A DNA stretch of 64,000 nucleotides from the NCBI GenBank assembly GCA_004431415.1, contig QPMI01000478.1:124001-188000 (forward strand), given 5' to 3'. Below the pieces are notes generated by a model. The model worked only from the letters and a program-made list of their open reading frames with translations, had not been told where the DNA came from and searched no databases. Shown here one piece after another: positions 1 to 10,895 of this stretch. Both the position numbers and the translations under genes were made by a program. Origin of the DNA: Cyanophora paradoxa. Its lineage: Eukaryota; Glaucocystophyceae; Cyanophorales; Cyanophoraceae. The stretch's first letter is position 1, and each line of letters starts with the position of its first letter.

Positions 1-576
1 TCGGGAGTCGGGAGTCGGGAGTCGGGACCATCGGACCGTCGACGTCCGACGGTCGCACTCGCGCGCGAGCTCCGAATTCGGCGGCTCTGAATTCGAATTC
101 GAAGCCTCCGACTCCGATCGCGGCCGGGTCCGCCGCCGGGACTCGGGCGGCGACCGTCGGACTCGCCGGCGAGTCCGACGGTCGATGTCGACGTCGGGCC
201 GGGCCGCCCGCGGCCCGGCCGCCGCCGGGGCCCGCCGCCCGTGCACCGTGCACGCCGTGACGTTTGCCGTCACCCCGCCGTGGCACGGTGGGCCATGCAT
301 CATGATTCATGATGCATATATATGCATGGGCCCCCCGCGCCCGGCCGCGGGCCCGTGCCCGTGTCGACGTCCCGGGCCGGGCGCCGCCGCGCCGGGGCCG
401 GGGGCCGGGCCGCCGGCGCCCGGGCCGCGGCCGGCCGCGGGGGCCGCGGGTCCCCCGCCGCGCGCCGCCGGGACTCCGGGACTCCGCCGAGCCGATCGCG
501 AGTCGCGACTCGCGACCGTCGGACTCCGGACCGTTAATTAGTAATAACATCACTGACTCCGGGACGTCGACGGTAT
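1..576. other. GC-rich flank of the LTR retrotransposon, no gene seen
   Basis: The first 26 bases are three and a half copies of TCGGGAG. The rest is GC-rich sequence made largely of overlapping short palindromes (GAATTC, GTCGAC, GGGCCC, ATGCAT, TATATA, GGCCGGCC-like runs). Open frames here are Ala/Pro/Arg/Gly-rich and overlap in several frames, as expected from composition alone. I see no gene. The last four bases, GTAT at 573-576, are the left target duplication of the LTR element. Confidence 0.6.
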
Positions 577-1189
577 TGTGCCGTCACGTCTCGCACGTCT
601 AGGGGAGAGACGTAGACCCACACCCTGTACAACAGAGTACAGACCTGCGATGCACTCGATCGTAGGCCGTATAGGCCAGCCCGAGTCCCAGGCAGCCCGT
701 AGCTATGAGACTGCAGGCCGCAGTGCTAGTATTAATTACAGCTGCTACGCAAGCCGAATCCGAAGCTCTGCCACGTGCACACTCTAATCGAATATAATCC
801 GAGCCTGACTAAGTCTGCCGAAGTCTGCCGACTCTGGCTATTTACTATTTAATAATTCACGTACGCGTACTGGGCTACATCGTCCCTTCAGGGCAAAACC
901 CTTCAGCCCTTGAGCGTCCTGCCACCTCGACGCACTCGAGCGCCAAACCCTTCAGCCCTTGAAGGCCAAACCTTTCAGCCCTTGAAGGCCGCTCGCCTGC
1001 CAGGCTGGTGGCCCAGTGGCCTCCGAGCGCCACGTCACCCTCCGAGTGCCCCGCCACCTTGGCCATTCGAGTGCTAGGCCCGGGGCCTCTCCTGGACCGG
1101 GTACGCCGGGCCGGCGGCCGGCCCCCCCTCAGGGCCCGCAGCGGGTACGCCCCCGCGTCGATCGCGAACTCGCGATCGCGCCCGCGACA
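577..1189 (-). repeat. Left LTR (3' LTR), intact, with empty transposon target site
   Basis: This 613-bp repeat starts TGTGCCG and ends CGCGACA. It matches the right LTR over its full length. The junction CACCTTGGCC at about 1055-1064 is the undisrupted version of the place where the right LTR is interrupted, with the CTT target triplet at 1058-1060. It also contains short internal repeats of the form CCCTTCAGCCCTTGA (about 887-990). Confidence 0.88.
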
Positions 1190-2341
1190 TTCGCCGCAGC
1201 ACAAGAAAGCCGTCCTCGGCGTCCATCCCGCGACGTTCGCCGCAGCAAATCGAAAGTCCCCGAATATTTACATATCCACAATTTAGAAGGTTGAGCTGCC
1301 GAACAACGACATCGACCGGCTCCGTCCCTTCGAATTCGCAACTCGCAGTCGACGTCGGCCCTGCAGACGCCGCTGCCCCTCGACGTCTTGCGAGTCTGGC
1401 CCCTCCGGCCTGTGGCTGGATCCGTAGACGGCGAGAAAAGAGGGAATCCTGTGCTTCAGAACGCGGACGCCGCCGCGACGGGCACTTCCAAAATTCCCGC
1501 TCTTGTTCTCAAATCCGCCTTACGAAATCCTCCACCATTTTCGACCCGAGAATAAAATGAGCGGCCGGACGCACAGATAAATTGACGGTTGCTGTGGGTC
1601 CGCCGGCGATAGGTGCACTTGCACATCGAGTCGGTTGCTGACGGGTCCGCCGGCGATAGGTGCACTTGCACATCGAGTCGGTTGCTTGACGGTTGCTGAT
1701 AAATTGACGGTTGCTGTGGGTCCGCCAGACGATGGTGCACCTGAAAGGACCCGACGCCAAGCCTCACTGGCCTCAGCCCGCGACGATGATGCGCCGCGGA
1801 CGCCCTGCTCCGAGCGATGGTGCGCTCGAGCCCGCTCCGACGTCGGGTACCGAGCGCCGCCGCACTCGGATTTCAAAATGTGCCACCTGCGGTGACGAGA
1901 CGTTGAGCCCACGTCCGTCCAATGCAGGTCCGACCCGGTCACGTTCGGATGGACGACGACCTCGGGCCCTCCCGGCCCTCAACCGCCGTACGTCCCCCGT
2001 CCCACCCAGCTGTCATAGGCGCCCTCCTCGACCCGTCCTGATCAGGGCCCGGGCAGGTCCGCACCTCGGCTGTGGACGCCGGTCCACCGGACATAATCGG
2101 CACGACGCCTCCTTCCTTCCCGAAGGCAGGCCGTCGTCGGCACTGGTGCTTCTCCTTCCTGTCTCGAAAGCAAGCAAGCACCACCACAACGTTACAAATT
2201 GCAAAATCAACGAATATTTGCAGCTGACTCCGCGCGCCCTTGCTCGCGAAGCTGCAGCTGATCATGACACCCCACGCCATCTCGCGCTGGCCTTTTCGAA
2301 CTGGCGGAGACCGAACCGCCGAAAAATTAAAATATTCGAAT
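1190..2341. other. Interior of LTR element, 3' untranslated side
   Basis: This lies between the left LTR and the end of the gag-like gene. I find no coding region I would defend. At about 1572-1740 there is a short minisatellite: blocks built on AAATTGACGGTTGCTG, GGGTCCGCCGGCGATAGG and TGCACTTGCACATCGAGTCG are repeated two or three times in mixed order. The bases just before the 3' LTR on the minus strand (about 1190-1210) are only weakly purine-rich, so a polypurine tract is not convincing. Confidence 0.4.
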
Positions 2342-3634
2342 TCACGACGACTGCCCGCGGCCGTCGTCGGAGCTCCCAAAGCCGCGACGCCGCTCAACCT
2401 CCTGCTGCCAAGCCGCACGTTCCGCCTTCAATTCTTGCAGCTCGCGCTGAAGCTTCCAGCGGCAAACGTCGGTGTTGTGCGAGCTGCTCTTGCACTCCAC
2501 ACACCAGCGTCCGTCACCACGCCGCTGAACAAAATTCCCAGCATCATCATCCCCGTCGCTGTCGCTGCTGTCATAATTGTCGCTTGAATCCTGATCCTGC
2601 TCACGATCGTCCTCCGACTCGGAACCGTCGCCGCCCGACGTCGACGTCGACGCCTTGCGCTTCGACCCGACGTTGTTGACAGCATTTACAGGTTCACACC
2701 CCGAGCTTGCTGCGGCTGCCACCTGAGCCGAGCTAGCGCTGGTCCCGGCTGCAGCCAGCAACACGTTCGCCTGTCGAAGCCTGATTGAAAGCTCGTTGAA
2801 CGACCTCACCCGCCGAAAGAATTCATTGCCCCACTCAACAATATCCTGGCGAGCTGCCTCCGGAATTTTGCAGATGAGCTTCATCATCGCCACCGACGTG
2901 ATGACATCAGCCGACATAATCTCAGCGATGAGGATCTCATCCGAATAATCAAGCTGCAGTAGACGACGAAATACAACGACGCTGTTCACAAAAGACTGAG
3001 CGTCCAACTCTGTTGGGTCGCTCAAAGTTGAGAAATGATTGCCAGCCGACTTCACAACATTGCGTAGGAGCTCAAACTTGTTGCCAGGCACCATGCCAAT
3101 TAAATGTGCACGAATCTGAGTCCACGACGCCATATCCAAGACGCCTAAATCCGACTTAGTTGACATCGCCCCCAGCACAGCAGCGTTGAAGGCCCCGCCA
3201 ACAGGATCAATTGCGCCGCGTTGCAGAGCTGACACCGCGAGCTCCGCCAAGACAGTATCAGGGTCAGAATATTTCGGAGGCCGCACAGGCCAAGTGCCCA
3301 GCCGCTCCACCGACATTATCCACGATAGAAGCCCCGCCTGCGACAAGACAGAAATATTCTCCGCGAGAGAGTTCAACTCGCGCCGCTGAGCGTGCTGCTT
3401 CATATCGACCCTCAGCGCGTCCAGCGCATCCCGCAGGACCAACGCCGTCTCGGCCCCGGCCTCACGATCAAGCCCCTGCCGCTCGCCTCCGTCGGCGCCA
3501 TCCTGCTCCTCGAGCTCGCCCTCGACGGGTTCGTGCTCAGCCCGCTCATGATCAGCCTCGAGCCCCTCCTCCGCAGCAGCTGCGGCCGCGGCCGCATCCG
3601 CAGCCCGCGCCCCAGATCGCCGTGTCCGCGCCAT
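2342..3634 (-). CDS. gag: Gag-like capsid protein with CCHC zinc knuckle
   Basis: This single-exon frame of 430 residues starts at the ATG at 3634; an upstream in-frame ATG at 3700 would add 22 residues of composition-driven sequence and is less likely. The N-terminus (about residues 1-80) is Ala/Glu-rich and charged. The middle (about 130-310) is a mostly helical region without a family match I can name. It is followed by a Ser/Asp acidic stretch and then WCVECKSSSHNTDVCRWK, which fits C-X2-C-X4-H-X4-C, the retroviral-type zinc knuckle that binds RNA in Gag proteins. A short coiled-coil-like segment rich in Glu, Arg and Lys ends the protein. Its position between two LTRs supports a Gag role. 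No pol frame follows, so enzymes would have to come from a relative. Confidence 0.75.
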   Translation of the reverse strand: MARTRRSGARAADAAAAAAAAEEGLEADHERAEHEPVEGELEEQDGADGGERQGLDREAGAETALVLRDALDALRVDMKQHAQRRELNSLAENISVLSQAGLLSWIMSVERLGTWPVRPPKYSDPDTVLAELAVSALQRGAIDPVGGAFNAAVLGAMSTKSDLGVLDMASWTQIRAHLIGMVPGNKFELLRNVVKSAGNHFSTLSDPTELDAQSFVNSVVVFRRLLQLDYSDEILIAEIMSADVITSVAMMKLICKIPEAARQDIVEWGNEFFRRVRSFNELSIRLRQANVLLAAAGTSASSAQVAAAASSGCEPVNAVNNVGSKRKASTSTSGGDGSESEDDREQDQDSSDNYDSSDSDGDDDAGNFVQRRGDGRWCVECKSSSHNTDVCRWKLQRELQELKAERAAWQQEVERRRGFGSSDDGRGQSS

Positions 3635-4513
3635 CGATATCGAGATATAAATCGAAATCGACCCGCAGCCGATCGCTAGCACGTGTTCGCACGCGTACAC
3701 CGTCCGCCCCGCGCACGCCGGCGCGCCCCCGCGATCGTCCGGCCCAGCAGCTAGCGCTGCAAGACACTCGCGATCGCCGATCCGTGCCCAAACTCGAGCT
3801 CGCAGCCCGCCACGGCCTTGCGCGCGCGCGCCCGGCCCGCGCCGCTCGCCGTCCGAGAGTCACGCCGCCCGCGCGCCCACGATCGCGACCGTCCGGCAGC
3901 CGCCGACGGCCCCCTCGAGCTCGCCTGCACGTGTGCGCCCGCGCGCGACGGCCCCGATCGATTGCAATATTAATTGCACGCCGCCCGCAACGTCGGCACG
4001 CCGGCAGCTACAGCCCGCAGCTAGCGCTGTAGCTCCGCACGCGTCCGCGGTCCCGCTCCCGCAGCTCCGAGCCCGACCAGCGCCACTCCACGCGAAGTTT
4101 TGCAGCTCCGGCTCAAGCGTACGCTCGCAAGCTGCGATGGAACAGCTGCGCTCGCGCCCCGAACGAGCCCATGTCAGGACAGCATCTCGGCGCGCACATG
4201 CGCCTTGAGAGAGTCCGAATTCGACGCTATATATCGGCCTGGCAGCGCCCGCGGCCGCAGAATTCGGAAGGGACAAGCACGCATCTTTTAGAAGGGTGCG
4301 CGGCGATGCCCAGAGATCGCTCACCCATGATCGAGCAAGGGGTCGCCGAGATGATAGCATCACGATAATGCGCAAAAGGCTCAAGATCAGTTCACGGCGC
4401 GCTGTGAGGGAACGCGCGCGCGTCCGCGCGCGAGGGAAGCTTAAGCTTAGGATCCCTCGAACTCGAGCTCGAGTTCCGAAGTTAGAGAGAACTTTTGAGC
4501 AGCCCCCAAATCG
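3635..4513. other. 5' leader region of the LTR element
   Basis: GC-rich sequence between the gag-like gene and the right LTR, dense in short palindromes (CGATCG, CTCGAG, GCGCGC, AAGCTTAAGCTT). Open frames in it are short, basic and overlap one another. I see no additional gene. Confidence 0.4.
4497..4508 (-). promoter_or_regulatory. Candidate primer-binding site of the LTR element
   Basis: Read on the minus strand, five bases after the end of the 5' LTR comes TGGGGGCTGCTC. Starting with TGG is what a site complementary to a tRNA 3' end (CCA) should do. Its position next to the 5' LTR agrees with the gag orientation. I cannot identify the tRNA. Confidence 0.45.
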
Positions 4514-4997
4514 TGTGCCGTCACGTCTCGCACGTCTAGGGGAGAGACGTAGACCCACACCCTGTACAACAGAGTACAGACCTTCGATGCACTCGATCGT
4601 AGGCCGTATAGGCCAGCCCGAGTCCCAGGCAGCCCGTAGCTATGAGACTGCAGACCGCAGTGCTAGTATTAATTACAGCTGCTACGCAAGCCGAATCCGA
4701 AGCTCTGCCACGTGCACACTCTAATCGAATATAATCCGAGCCTGACTAAGTCTGCCGAAGTCTGCCGACTCTGGCTATTTACTATTTAATAATTCACGTA
4801 CGCGTACTGGGCTACATCGTCCCTTCAGGGCAAAACCCTTCAGCCCTTGAGCGTCCTGCCACCTCGACGCACTCGAGCGCCAAACCCTTCAGCCCTTGAA
4901 GGCCAAACCTTTCAGCCCTTGAAGGCCGCTCGCCTGCCAGGCTGGTGGCCCAGTGGCCTCCGAGCGCCACGTCACCCTCCGAGTGCCCCGCCACCTT

Positions 4998-5036
4998 CAC
5001 TGGGGCTTAAGAAAGTCTGTTTCCCGGGGGAAACAG
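4998..5036 (+). repeat. Left terminal inverted repeat of the CACTA-type element
   Basis: It begins CACTGGGGC and ends in the palindrome-like GTTTCCCGGGGGAAAC. It pairs with 23106-23143 on the other strand, with three mismatches in about 38 bases. Confidence 0.85.
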
Positions 5037-5516
5037 TCACATGTTTCCCGGCTAGCCGGGAAACATGCGCCAGTTTCCCGGGAGGTGGGAAACAGAGCTG
5101 CAACCTGGTCGTGAGGCGAGTCAGCAGCGCGGGGGCGCAGCGCTGTGCCACTGCGTACACTGACCTTAGCTACATAGCTGAGGATGGCGCCGCAAAGAGC
5201 CGATGGCCAGATTGGCCCGGTTGGCCGTTTGCTGCTGTGACCGGGTTCGTCAAGAAAACGAGCGCGCGCCACCAAAGCGCGCGGTTCAAAGTTGCTTACA
5301 GCTCATTTGGAGACGTTCTAGACTGCTAAAACGTGTGCTTTGGGGTTGGCGTGGTCCGCCGATCAAATGTTGGGCAGAGCCCGGAACGCATCGGTGGCGC
5401 GCCATTCTGCTGCAGAAGTGCTTTGATGTGATCGATAAAGCAAACTCGAGACCCGCGGCTCGCGCCGGAGAGCGATCTGTGTAACGTGCTGGTCGGGAAA
5501 CACCAGGTGGGAAACG
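5020..5516. repeat. Left subterminal repeats, GTTTCCC/GGGAAAC
   Basis: Several inverted pairs of GTTTCCC and GGGAAAC lie close to the left end: about 5019-5034, a perfect 24-base palindrome at 5042-5065 centred on GGCTAGCC, a further pair at about 5072-5093, and GGGAAAC twice at about 5494-5515. Subterminal motif clusters of this kind are the binding sites of the DNA-binding protein in plant CACTA elements; that role here is inference. Confidence 0.7.
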
Positions 5517-5807
5517 CGGGCGAGTTGCATGGCTTGGCCAACTACGTCACCGGCGCTCGCTGGGAGTCCAGAACGACGCCTACACATCGTCTGGTGCTTA
5601 GATGCAACGCTTAGATGGTTGAATAGCGCCGCTTTTCAACCTGTCTGGCTTGACGACGTCGTGCTGTGTTTCCTATCGGGCTCCTCCCCCCCCTTTGAAG
5701 CTGTATCCCTGCTAGCCAGGAAACGTCTGCGCATGCAGCCCTGCTGAAGTTGCTGTTTCTCGTCCAGGATGCTATGTGCCTAAATGCGATGACGTTCACG
5801 TTGTGAC
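5094..5807. other. Left interior of the transposon, no gene recognised
   Basis: Open frames of 60-160 residues exist on both strands, but none has recognisable motifs. I see no splice-consistent gene. Confidence 0.35.
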
Positions 5808-6659
5808 TTGAATTCGGCCATGGCTGAGGTGCGACGTACCTTGCGCACATGCATTCGTTTCTTAGGGAAACATCTCGCACCCAATTCCAAAGCACCGCTA
5901 AACAGCTCCCACGTGCAGGATGCAGATCAAAATCTGGGGAATGCAAACAAGGGCCGTTGCGGCTATCGATCTCAGCGGGCGGAGCCAAACGAGTTCGAAG
6001 GTCCGCGACACATGAACAAAACAAAGTACAACGGGGGACTCAGCAAATGTTTCTGTGCTGATTGCAAAGGCCTCGTTGTGCCGACATGGAAGCAAGACCT
6101 TCATCTTGAGCGCATCACTGGCCATGATCATACATTTACAGTGCCACCGAGCCCAATGGAGGAGATGGAGGCGGCTGAAGGGCTCTGTGCATTGAAATCG
6201 CCATCGTCCACTGCCGGCTGCCGATTGCAACAGACAATGCAATCTTCAGCTGCCGGCTGCCCAGCTATAGGACATGTACAGCCAGATCACGATCGCGAGC
6301 CATCAACTGCAACTGCTGCATGGCTGGCAGCTTGTGCACGCCTCTTTAGAGCCGCAGCAATCACAGCATTCTCATCGAGGGGTGCCGATCCCAGGACATT
6401 TATGCACTGCATCTTGTGTGGCACCACTAACCAAGGCATGTTCCCACAAGCACCGCTTGCATGGCCAGTGCATGACGAGTGTCACCGGTGCGATAATATG
6501 CAGTCACTTCATTCTAAGATCCGACTAGGGTCGAAGCCGCAGTTGGAGATTGTGCCTCCCCTGCATCAATCGCAATCCTGTGGAATAAGATCTGTTGCGA
6601 ATGCAAATATGCATGATCTGTTGCGAGCGCCGCTTGCCCACCAGCTGCAGACCCGATGA
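5808..6659 (+). CDS. Hypothetical protein with Cys/His cluster, possible transposase N-terminus remnant
   Basis: An open frame of 283 residues reads from 5808; a shorter start at about 6012 (MNKTKYNGG) is equally possible. Its notable feature is CFCADCKG followed about 14 residues on by LHLER, a C-X-C-X2-C...H spacing. Putative zinc-binding clusters of this general look (short Cys cluster, then a His in a helix) occur near the N-terminus of many CACTA transposases, and the position close to the left end of the element would suit. A second Cys/His cluster lies at about residues 203-238 (CILCG, then HECHRCD). The catalytic region is not recognisable downstream, where the tandem array begins at once. 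It could equally be a chance open frame. Confidence 0.3.
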   Translation: MNSAMAEVRRTLRTCIRFLGKHLAPNSKAPLNSSHVQDADQNLGNANKGRCGYRSQRAEPNEFEGPRHMNKTKYNGGLSKCFCADCKGLVVPTWKQDLHLERITGHDHTFTVPPSPMEEMEAAEGLCALKSPSSTAGCRLQQTMQSSAAGCPAIGHVQPDHDREPSTATAAWLAACARLFRAAAITAFSSRGADPRTFMHCILCGTTNQGMFPQAPLAWPVHDECHRCDNMQSLHSKIRLGSKPQLEIVPPLHQSQSCGIRSVANANMHDLLRAPLAHQLQTR

Positions 6660-6669
6660 TGCCCCATGG

Positions 6670-9600
6670 GATAGCCGCTCGCCCCCCCGGTGCAGTACTA
6701 TAGCTAGCGATAGTGCGGCAACGCCTGATCATGATCATAAGTACTGAAAACTAGCTTCCAAGGCTCTCTGTGAGGTTGCTCGCTTTAAACGAGTACTTGC
6801 TTCGAAATGAATGATGCTACTGATCATGATCATGACCTTCGTCATGCACTCTAATCGGCCGCCTCATGATCACGACGTCGGACTGGAATCACTGAATCAA
6901 AAACGACCCACGCCGCCATCGCCAGAGCCGACCGCCCGAGATGGCGATCACTCTAGATCAGCGATGTGCGGCTCAGGCCGCAAACGAGCAGTTGCAGGAG
7001 TTGCAGCTACGATGATGCTAACCGGATTTACGAAATGGGAGAGCCGCTCGCCCCCCCGGTGCAGTACTAGCGATAGTGCGGCAATGCCTGATCATGATCA
7101 TGAGTACTCAAATCTAGCGTCCAAGGCTCTCTGCGAGGTTGCCCGCTTTAAACGAGTACTTGCTCCAAAATGAATGATGCTACTGATCATGATCATGACC
7201 TTCGTCATGCACTCTAATCGGGTGCCTCACGACGTCGGACTGGAATCACTGAATCAGAAACGGCCAGCGCCTCCAGATAAAGAGCCGACCGCCCAAGATG
7301 GCGATCACTCTAGATCAGCGATGTGCGGCTCAGGCCGCAAACGAGCAGTTGCAGGAGATGCAGCTACGATGATGCTAACCGGATTTACGAAATGGAAGAG
7401 CCGCTCGCCCTCCCGGTGCAGTACTAGCGATAGTGCGGCAACGCCTGATCATGATCATGAGTACTGAAAACTAGCTTCCAAGGCTCTCTGCGAAGTTGCC
7501 CGCTTTAAACGAGTACTTGCTTCGAAATGAATGATGCTACTGACCTTCGCCATGCATTCTGATCGGCCGCCTCCCTACTGGAATCACTGAATCAGAAACG
7601 GCCAGCGCCTCCAGATAAAGAGCCGACCGCCCAAGATGGCGATCACTCTAGATCAGCGATGTGCGGCTCAGGCCGCAAGCGAGCAGTTGCAGGAGTTGCA
7701 CTGCGGCAGCTACGATGATGCTAACCGGATTTACGAAATGGGAGAGCCGCTCGCCCCCCCGGTGCAGTACTAGCGATAGTGTGGCAACGCCTGATCATGA
7801 TCATGAGTACTCAAATCTAGCGTCCAAGGCTCGAGCTCTCTGCGAGGTTGCCCGCTTTAAACGAGTACTTGCTCCGAAATTAATGGTGCTACTGATCATG
7901 ATCATGACCTTCGTCGTGCACTCTAATCGGCCGCCTCACGACGTCGGACTGGAATCACCGAATCAATTGCAAAAACTACCCACGTGCACGCCGCCATCGC
8001 CAGAGCCGACCGCCCAAGATGGCGATCACTCTAGATCAGCGATGTGCGGCTCAGGCCGCAAACGAGCAGTTGCAGGAGTTGTAGCTACGATGATGCTAAC
8101 CGGATTTACGAAATGGGAGAGCCGCTCGCCCCCCCGGTGCAGTACTAGCGATAGTGTGGCAACGCCTGATCATGATCATGAGTACTCAAATCTAGCGTCC
8201 AAGGCTCGAGCTCTCTGCGAGGTTGCCCGCTTTAAACGAGTACTTGCTCCGAAATTAATGGTGCTACTGATCATGATCATGACCTTCGTCGTGCACTCTA
8301 ATCGGCCGCCTCACGACGTCGGACTGGAATCACCGAATCAATTGCAAAAACTACCCACGTGCACGCCGCCATCGCCAGAGCCGACCGCCCAAGATGGCGA
8401 TCACTCTAGATCAGCGATGTGCGGCTCAGGCCGCAAACGAGCAGTTGCAGGAGTTGTAGCTACGATGATGCTAACCGGATTTACGAAATGGGAGAGCCGC
8501 TCGCCCCCCCGGTGCAGTACTAGCGATAGTGCGGCAATGCCTGATCATCATCATGAGTACTCAAATCTAGCGTCCAAGGCTCTCTGCGAGGTTGCCCGCT
8601 TTAAACGAGTACTTGCTCCAAAATGAATGATGCTACTGATCATGATCATGACCTTCGTCATGCACTCTAATTGGGTGCCTCACGACGTCGGACTGGAATC
8701 ACTGAATCAAAAACGACCCACTCCGCCATCGCCAGAGCCGACCGCCCGAGATGGCGATCACTCTAGATCAGCGATGTGCGGCTCAGGCCGCAAACGAGCA
8801 GTTGCAGGAGTTGCAGCTCAGCGGCTACGATGATGCTAACTGGATTTACGAAATGGGAGAGCCGCTCGCCCCCCCGGTGCAGTACTAGCGATAGTGTGGC
8901 AACGCCTGATCATGATCATGAGTACTGAAAACTAGCTTCCAAGGCTCTCTGCGAAGTTGCCCGCTTTAAACGAGTACTTGCTTCGAAATGAATGATGCTA
9001 CTGACCTTCGCCATGCATTCTGATCGGCCGCCTCCCTACTGGAATCACTGAATCAGAAACGGCCAGCGCCTCCAGATAAAGAGCCGACCGCCCAAGATGG
9101 CGATCACTCTAGATCAGCGATGTGCGGCTCAGGCCGCAAACGAGCAGTTGCAGGAGTTGCAGCTACGATGATGCTAACCGGATTTACGAAATGGAAGAGC
9201 CGCTCGCGCTCCCGGTGCAGTACTAGCGATAGTGCGGCAACGCCTGATCATGATCATGAGTACTGAAAACTAGCTTCCAAGGCTCTCTGCGAAGTTGCCC
9301 GCTTTAAACGAGTACTTGCTTCGAAATGAATGATGCTACTGACCTTCGCCATGCATTCTGATCGGCCGCCTCCCTACTGGAATCACTGAATCAGAAACGG
9401 CCAGCGCCTCCAGATAAAGAGCCGACCGCCCAAGATGGCGATCACTCTAGATCAGCGATGTGCGGCTCAGGCCGCAAGCGAGCAGTTGCAGGAGTTGCAC
9501 TGCGGCAGCTACGATGATGCTAACCGGATTTACGAAATGGGAGAGCCGCTCGCCCCCCCGGTGCAGTACTAGCGATAGTGTGGCAATGCCTGATCATGAT

Positions 9601-10195
9601 CATGAGTACTCAAATCTAGCGTCCAAGGCTCGAGCTCTCTGCGAGGTTGCCCGCTTTAAACGAGTACTTGCTCCGAAATTAATGGTGCTACTGATCATGA
9701 TCATGACCTTCGTCGTGCACTCTAATCGGCCGCCTCACGACGTCGGACTGGAATCACCGAATCAATTGCAAAAACTACCCACGTGCACGCCGCCATCGCC
9801 AGAGCCGACCGCCCAAGATGGCGATCACTCTAGATCAGCGATGTGCGGCTCAGGCCGCAAACGAGCAGTTGCAGGAGTTGTAGCTACGATGATGCTAACC
9901 GGATTTACGAAATGGGAGAGCCGCTCGCCCCCCCGGTGCAGTACTAGCGATAGTGCGGCAATGCCTGATCATCATCATGAGTACTCAAATCTAGCGTCCA
10001 AGGCTCTCTGCGAGGTTGCCCGCTTTAAACGAGTACTTGCTCCAAAATGAATGATGCTACTGATCATGATCATGACCTTCGTCATGCAATCTAATCGGCC
10101 GCCTCACGACGTCGGACTGGAATCACTGAATCAAAAACGACCCACTCCGCCATCGCCAGAGCCGACCGCCCGAGATGGCGATCACTCTAGCGATG
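6670..10195. repeat. Tandem array 1, nine to ten units of 340-378 bp
   Basis: The marker GATCATGATCATGAGTACT recurs at about 6726, 7091, 7449, 7794, 8168, 8529, 8907, 9247, 9592 and 9968, giving unit lengths of 340-378 bp. Every unit carries the palindromes TGATCATGATCA, AGTACT and GTTTAAAC, and a block around GCCGCTCGCCCCCCCGG. Units differ by point changes and small indels, and some neighbours are nearly identical, as in arrays shaped by unequal exchange. Open frames of up to 321 residues in the array (for example about 7661-8626) repeat the same residues unit after unit and I treat them as non-coding by-products. Confidence 0.85.
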
Positions 10196-10895
10196 GCCGT
10201 TGGGCTGGAATCACTGAATCACGACACTAGCTACTAGCTAGTAATCTAGATCTATAGCTAGTGTCGACTCCCGATCCGACTTCATGATCATGATCCGACC
10301 CTGCACGAGGAGGGCGTAAAGGGCACAAAGGGAAGCTCCAACTATAGCTAGGCGTCCATCACGAATAGCGGAGCCCGTGAGGCGGCGTAATGCAATCGCC
10401 GTGATGTGCACTGCGCGACAGACACAACGGCTCGCCCAGGTGATTCCGGGGCGTGATGCTACGCGGGTAGTGGCCCATTCCAATACGTATACCTATAGAT
10501 TGCAAGCTCACCGAGCCCCGATCATGATCTGTGGCTACGCCATATGCATCATGCCAGCTCACAGCAAGACTGCTAAAGCTTGCTATAGCTGTACATGCGG
10601 TCTCATCTATCTCCTCTGAAGGCCCCGTCTGCCCAGGGACTCTGCAAAATCACGATCAGATACTTCAGTTGCAGATCAATGTTGGATTGCATCTGTTGCA
10701 CACACCAATGTCGAAATCAATTGGGAATATATACCGATGAAATGTAGACTTGTCTGCAGCGGGCTGCACTGACACTCCGAGTGTTGGGACACTTGGTGGC
10801 ATAGCAAAGAGAAACCCTGCATTGCAAATGACTCAAATCTGATTGCAATTCAAAATATACAGTTGCAGTTTAACGTTGGACACGTTACCCCTTAC
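10196..10895. other. Spacer between array 1 and the aminotransferase-like gene
   Basis: No exon I can defend. It may contain the last exon or exons and 3' UTR of the minus-strand gene beginning above it, because the last exon placed (10896-11018) ends in a good GTAAGG donor. Confidence 0.3.

Noticed and set aside
1-26. TCGGGAG repeats as a telomere
   Set aside because: Only 3.5 copies, not a known telomere unit, and normal sequence continues on to a target duplication of an LTR element.
3700-4513. Frames in the LTR element leader as a second gene
   Set aside because: Short, Arg/Ala/Pro-rich and present in several overlapping frames at once.
7661-8626. 321-residue frame in array 1 as a gene
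   Set aside because: The residues repeat with the DNA unit, the frame is broken in other units, and there is no motif.
6670-10195. Array 1 as a CRISPR array
   Set aside because: Units are 340-378 bp and similar along their whole length, with no unique spacers, and the genome is eukaryotic.
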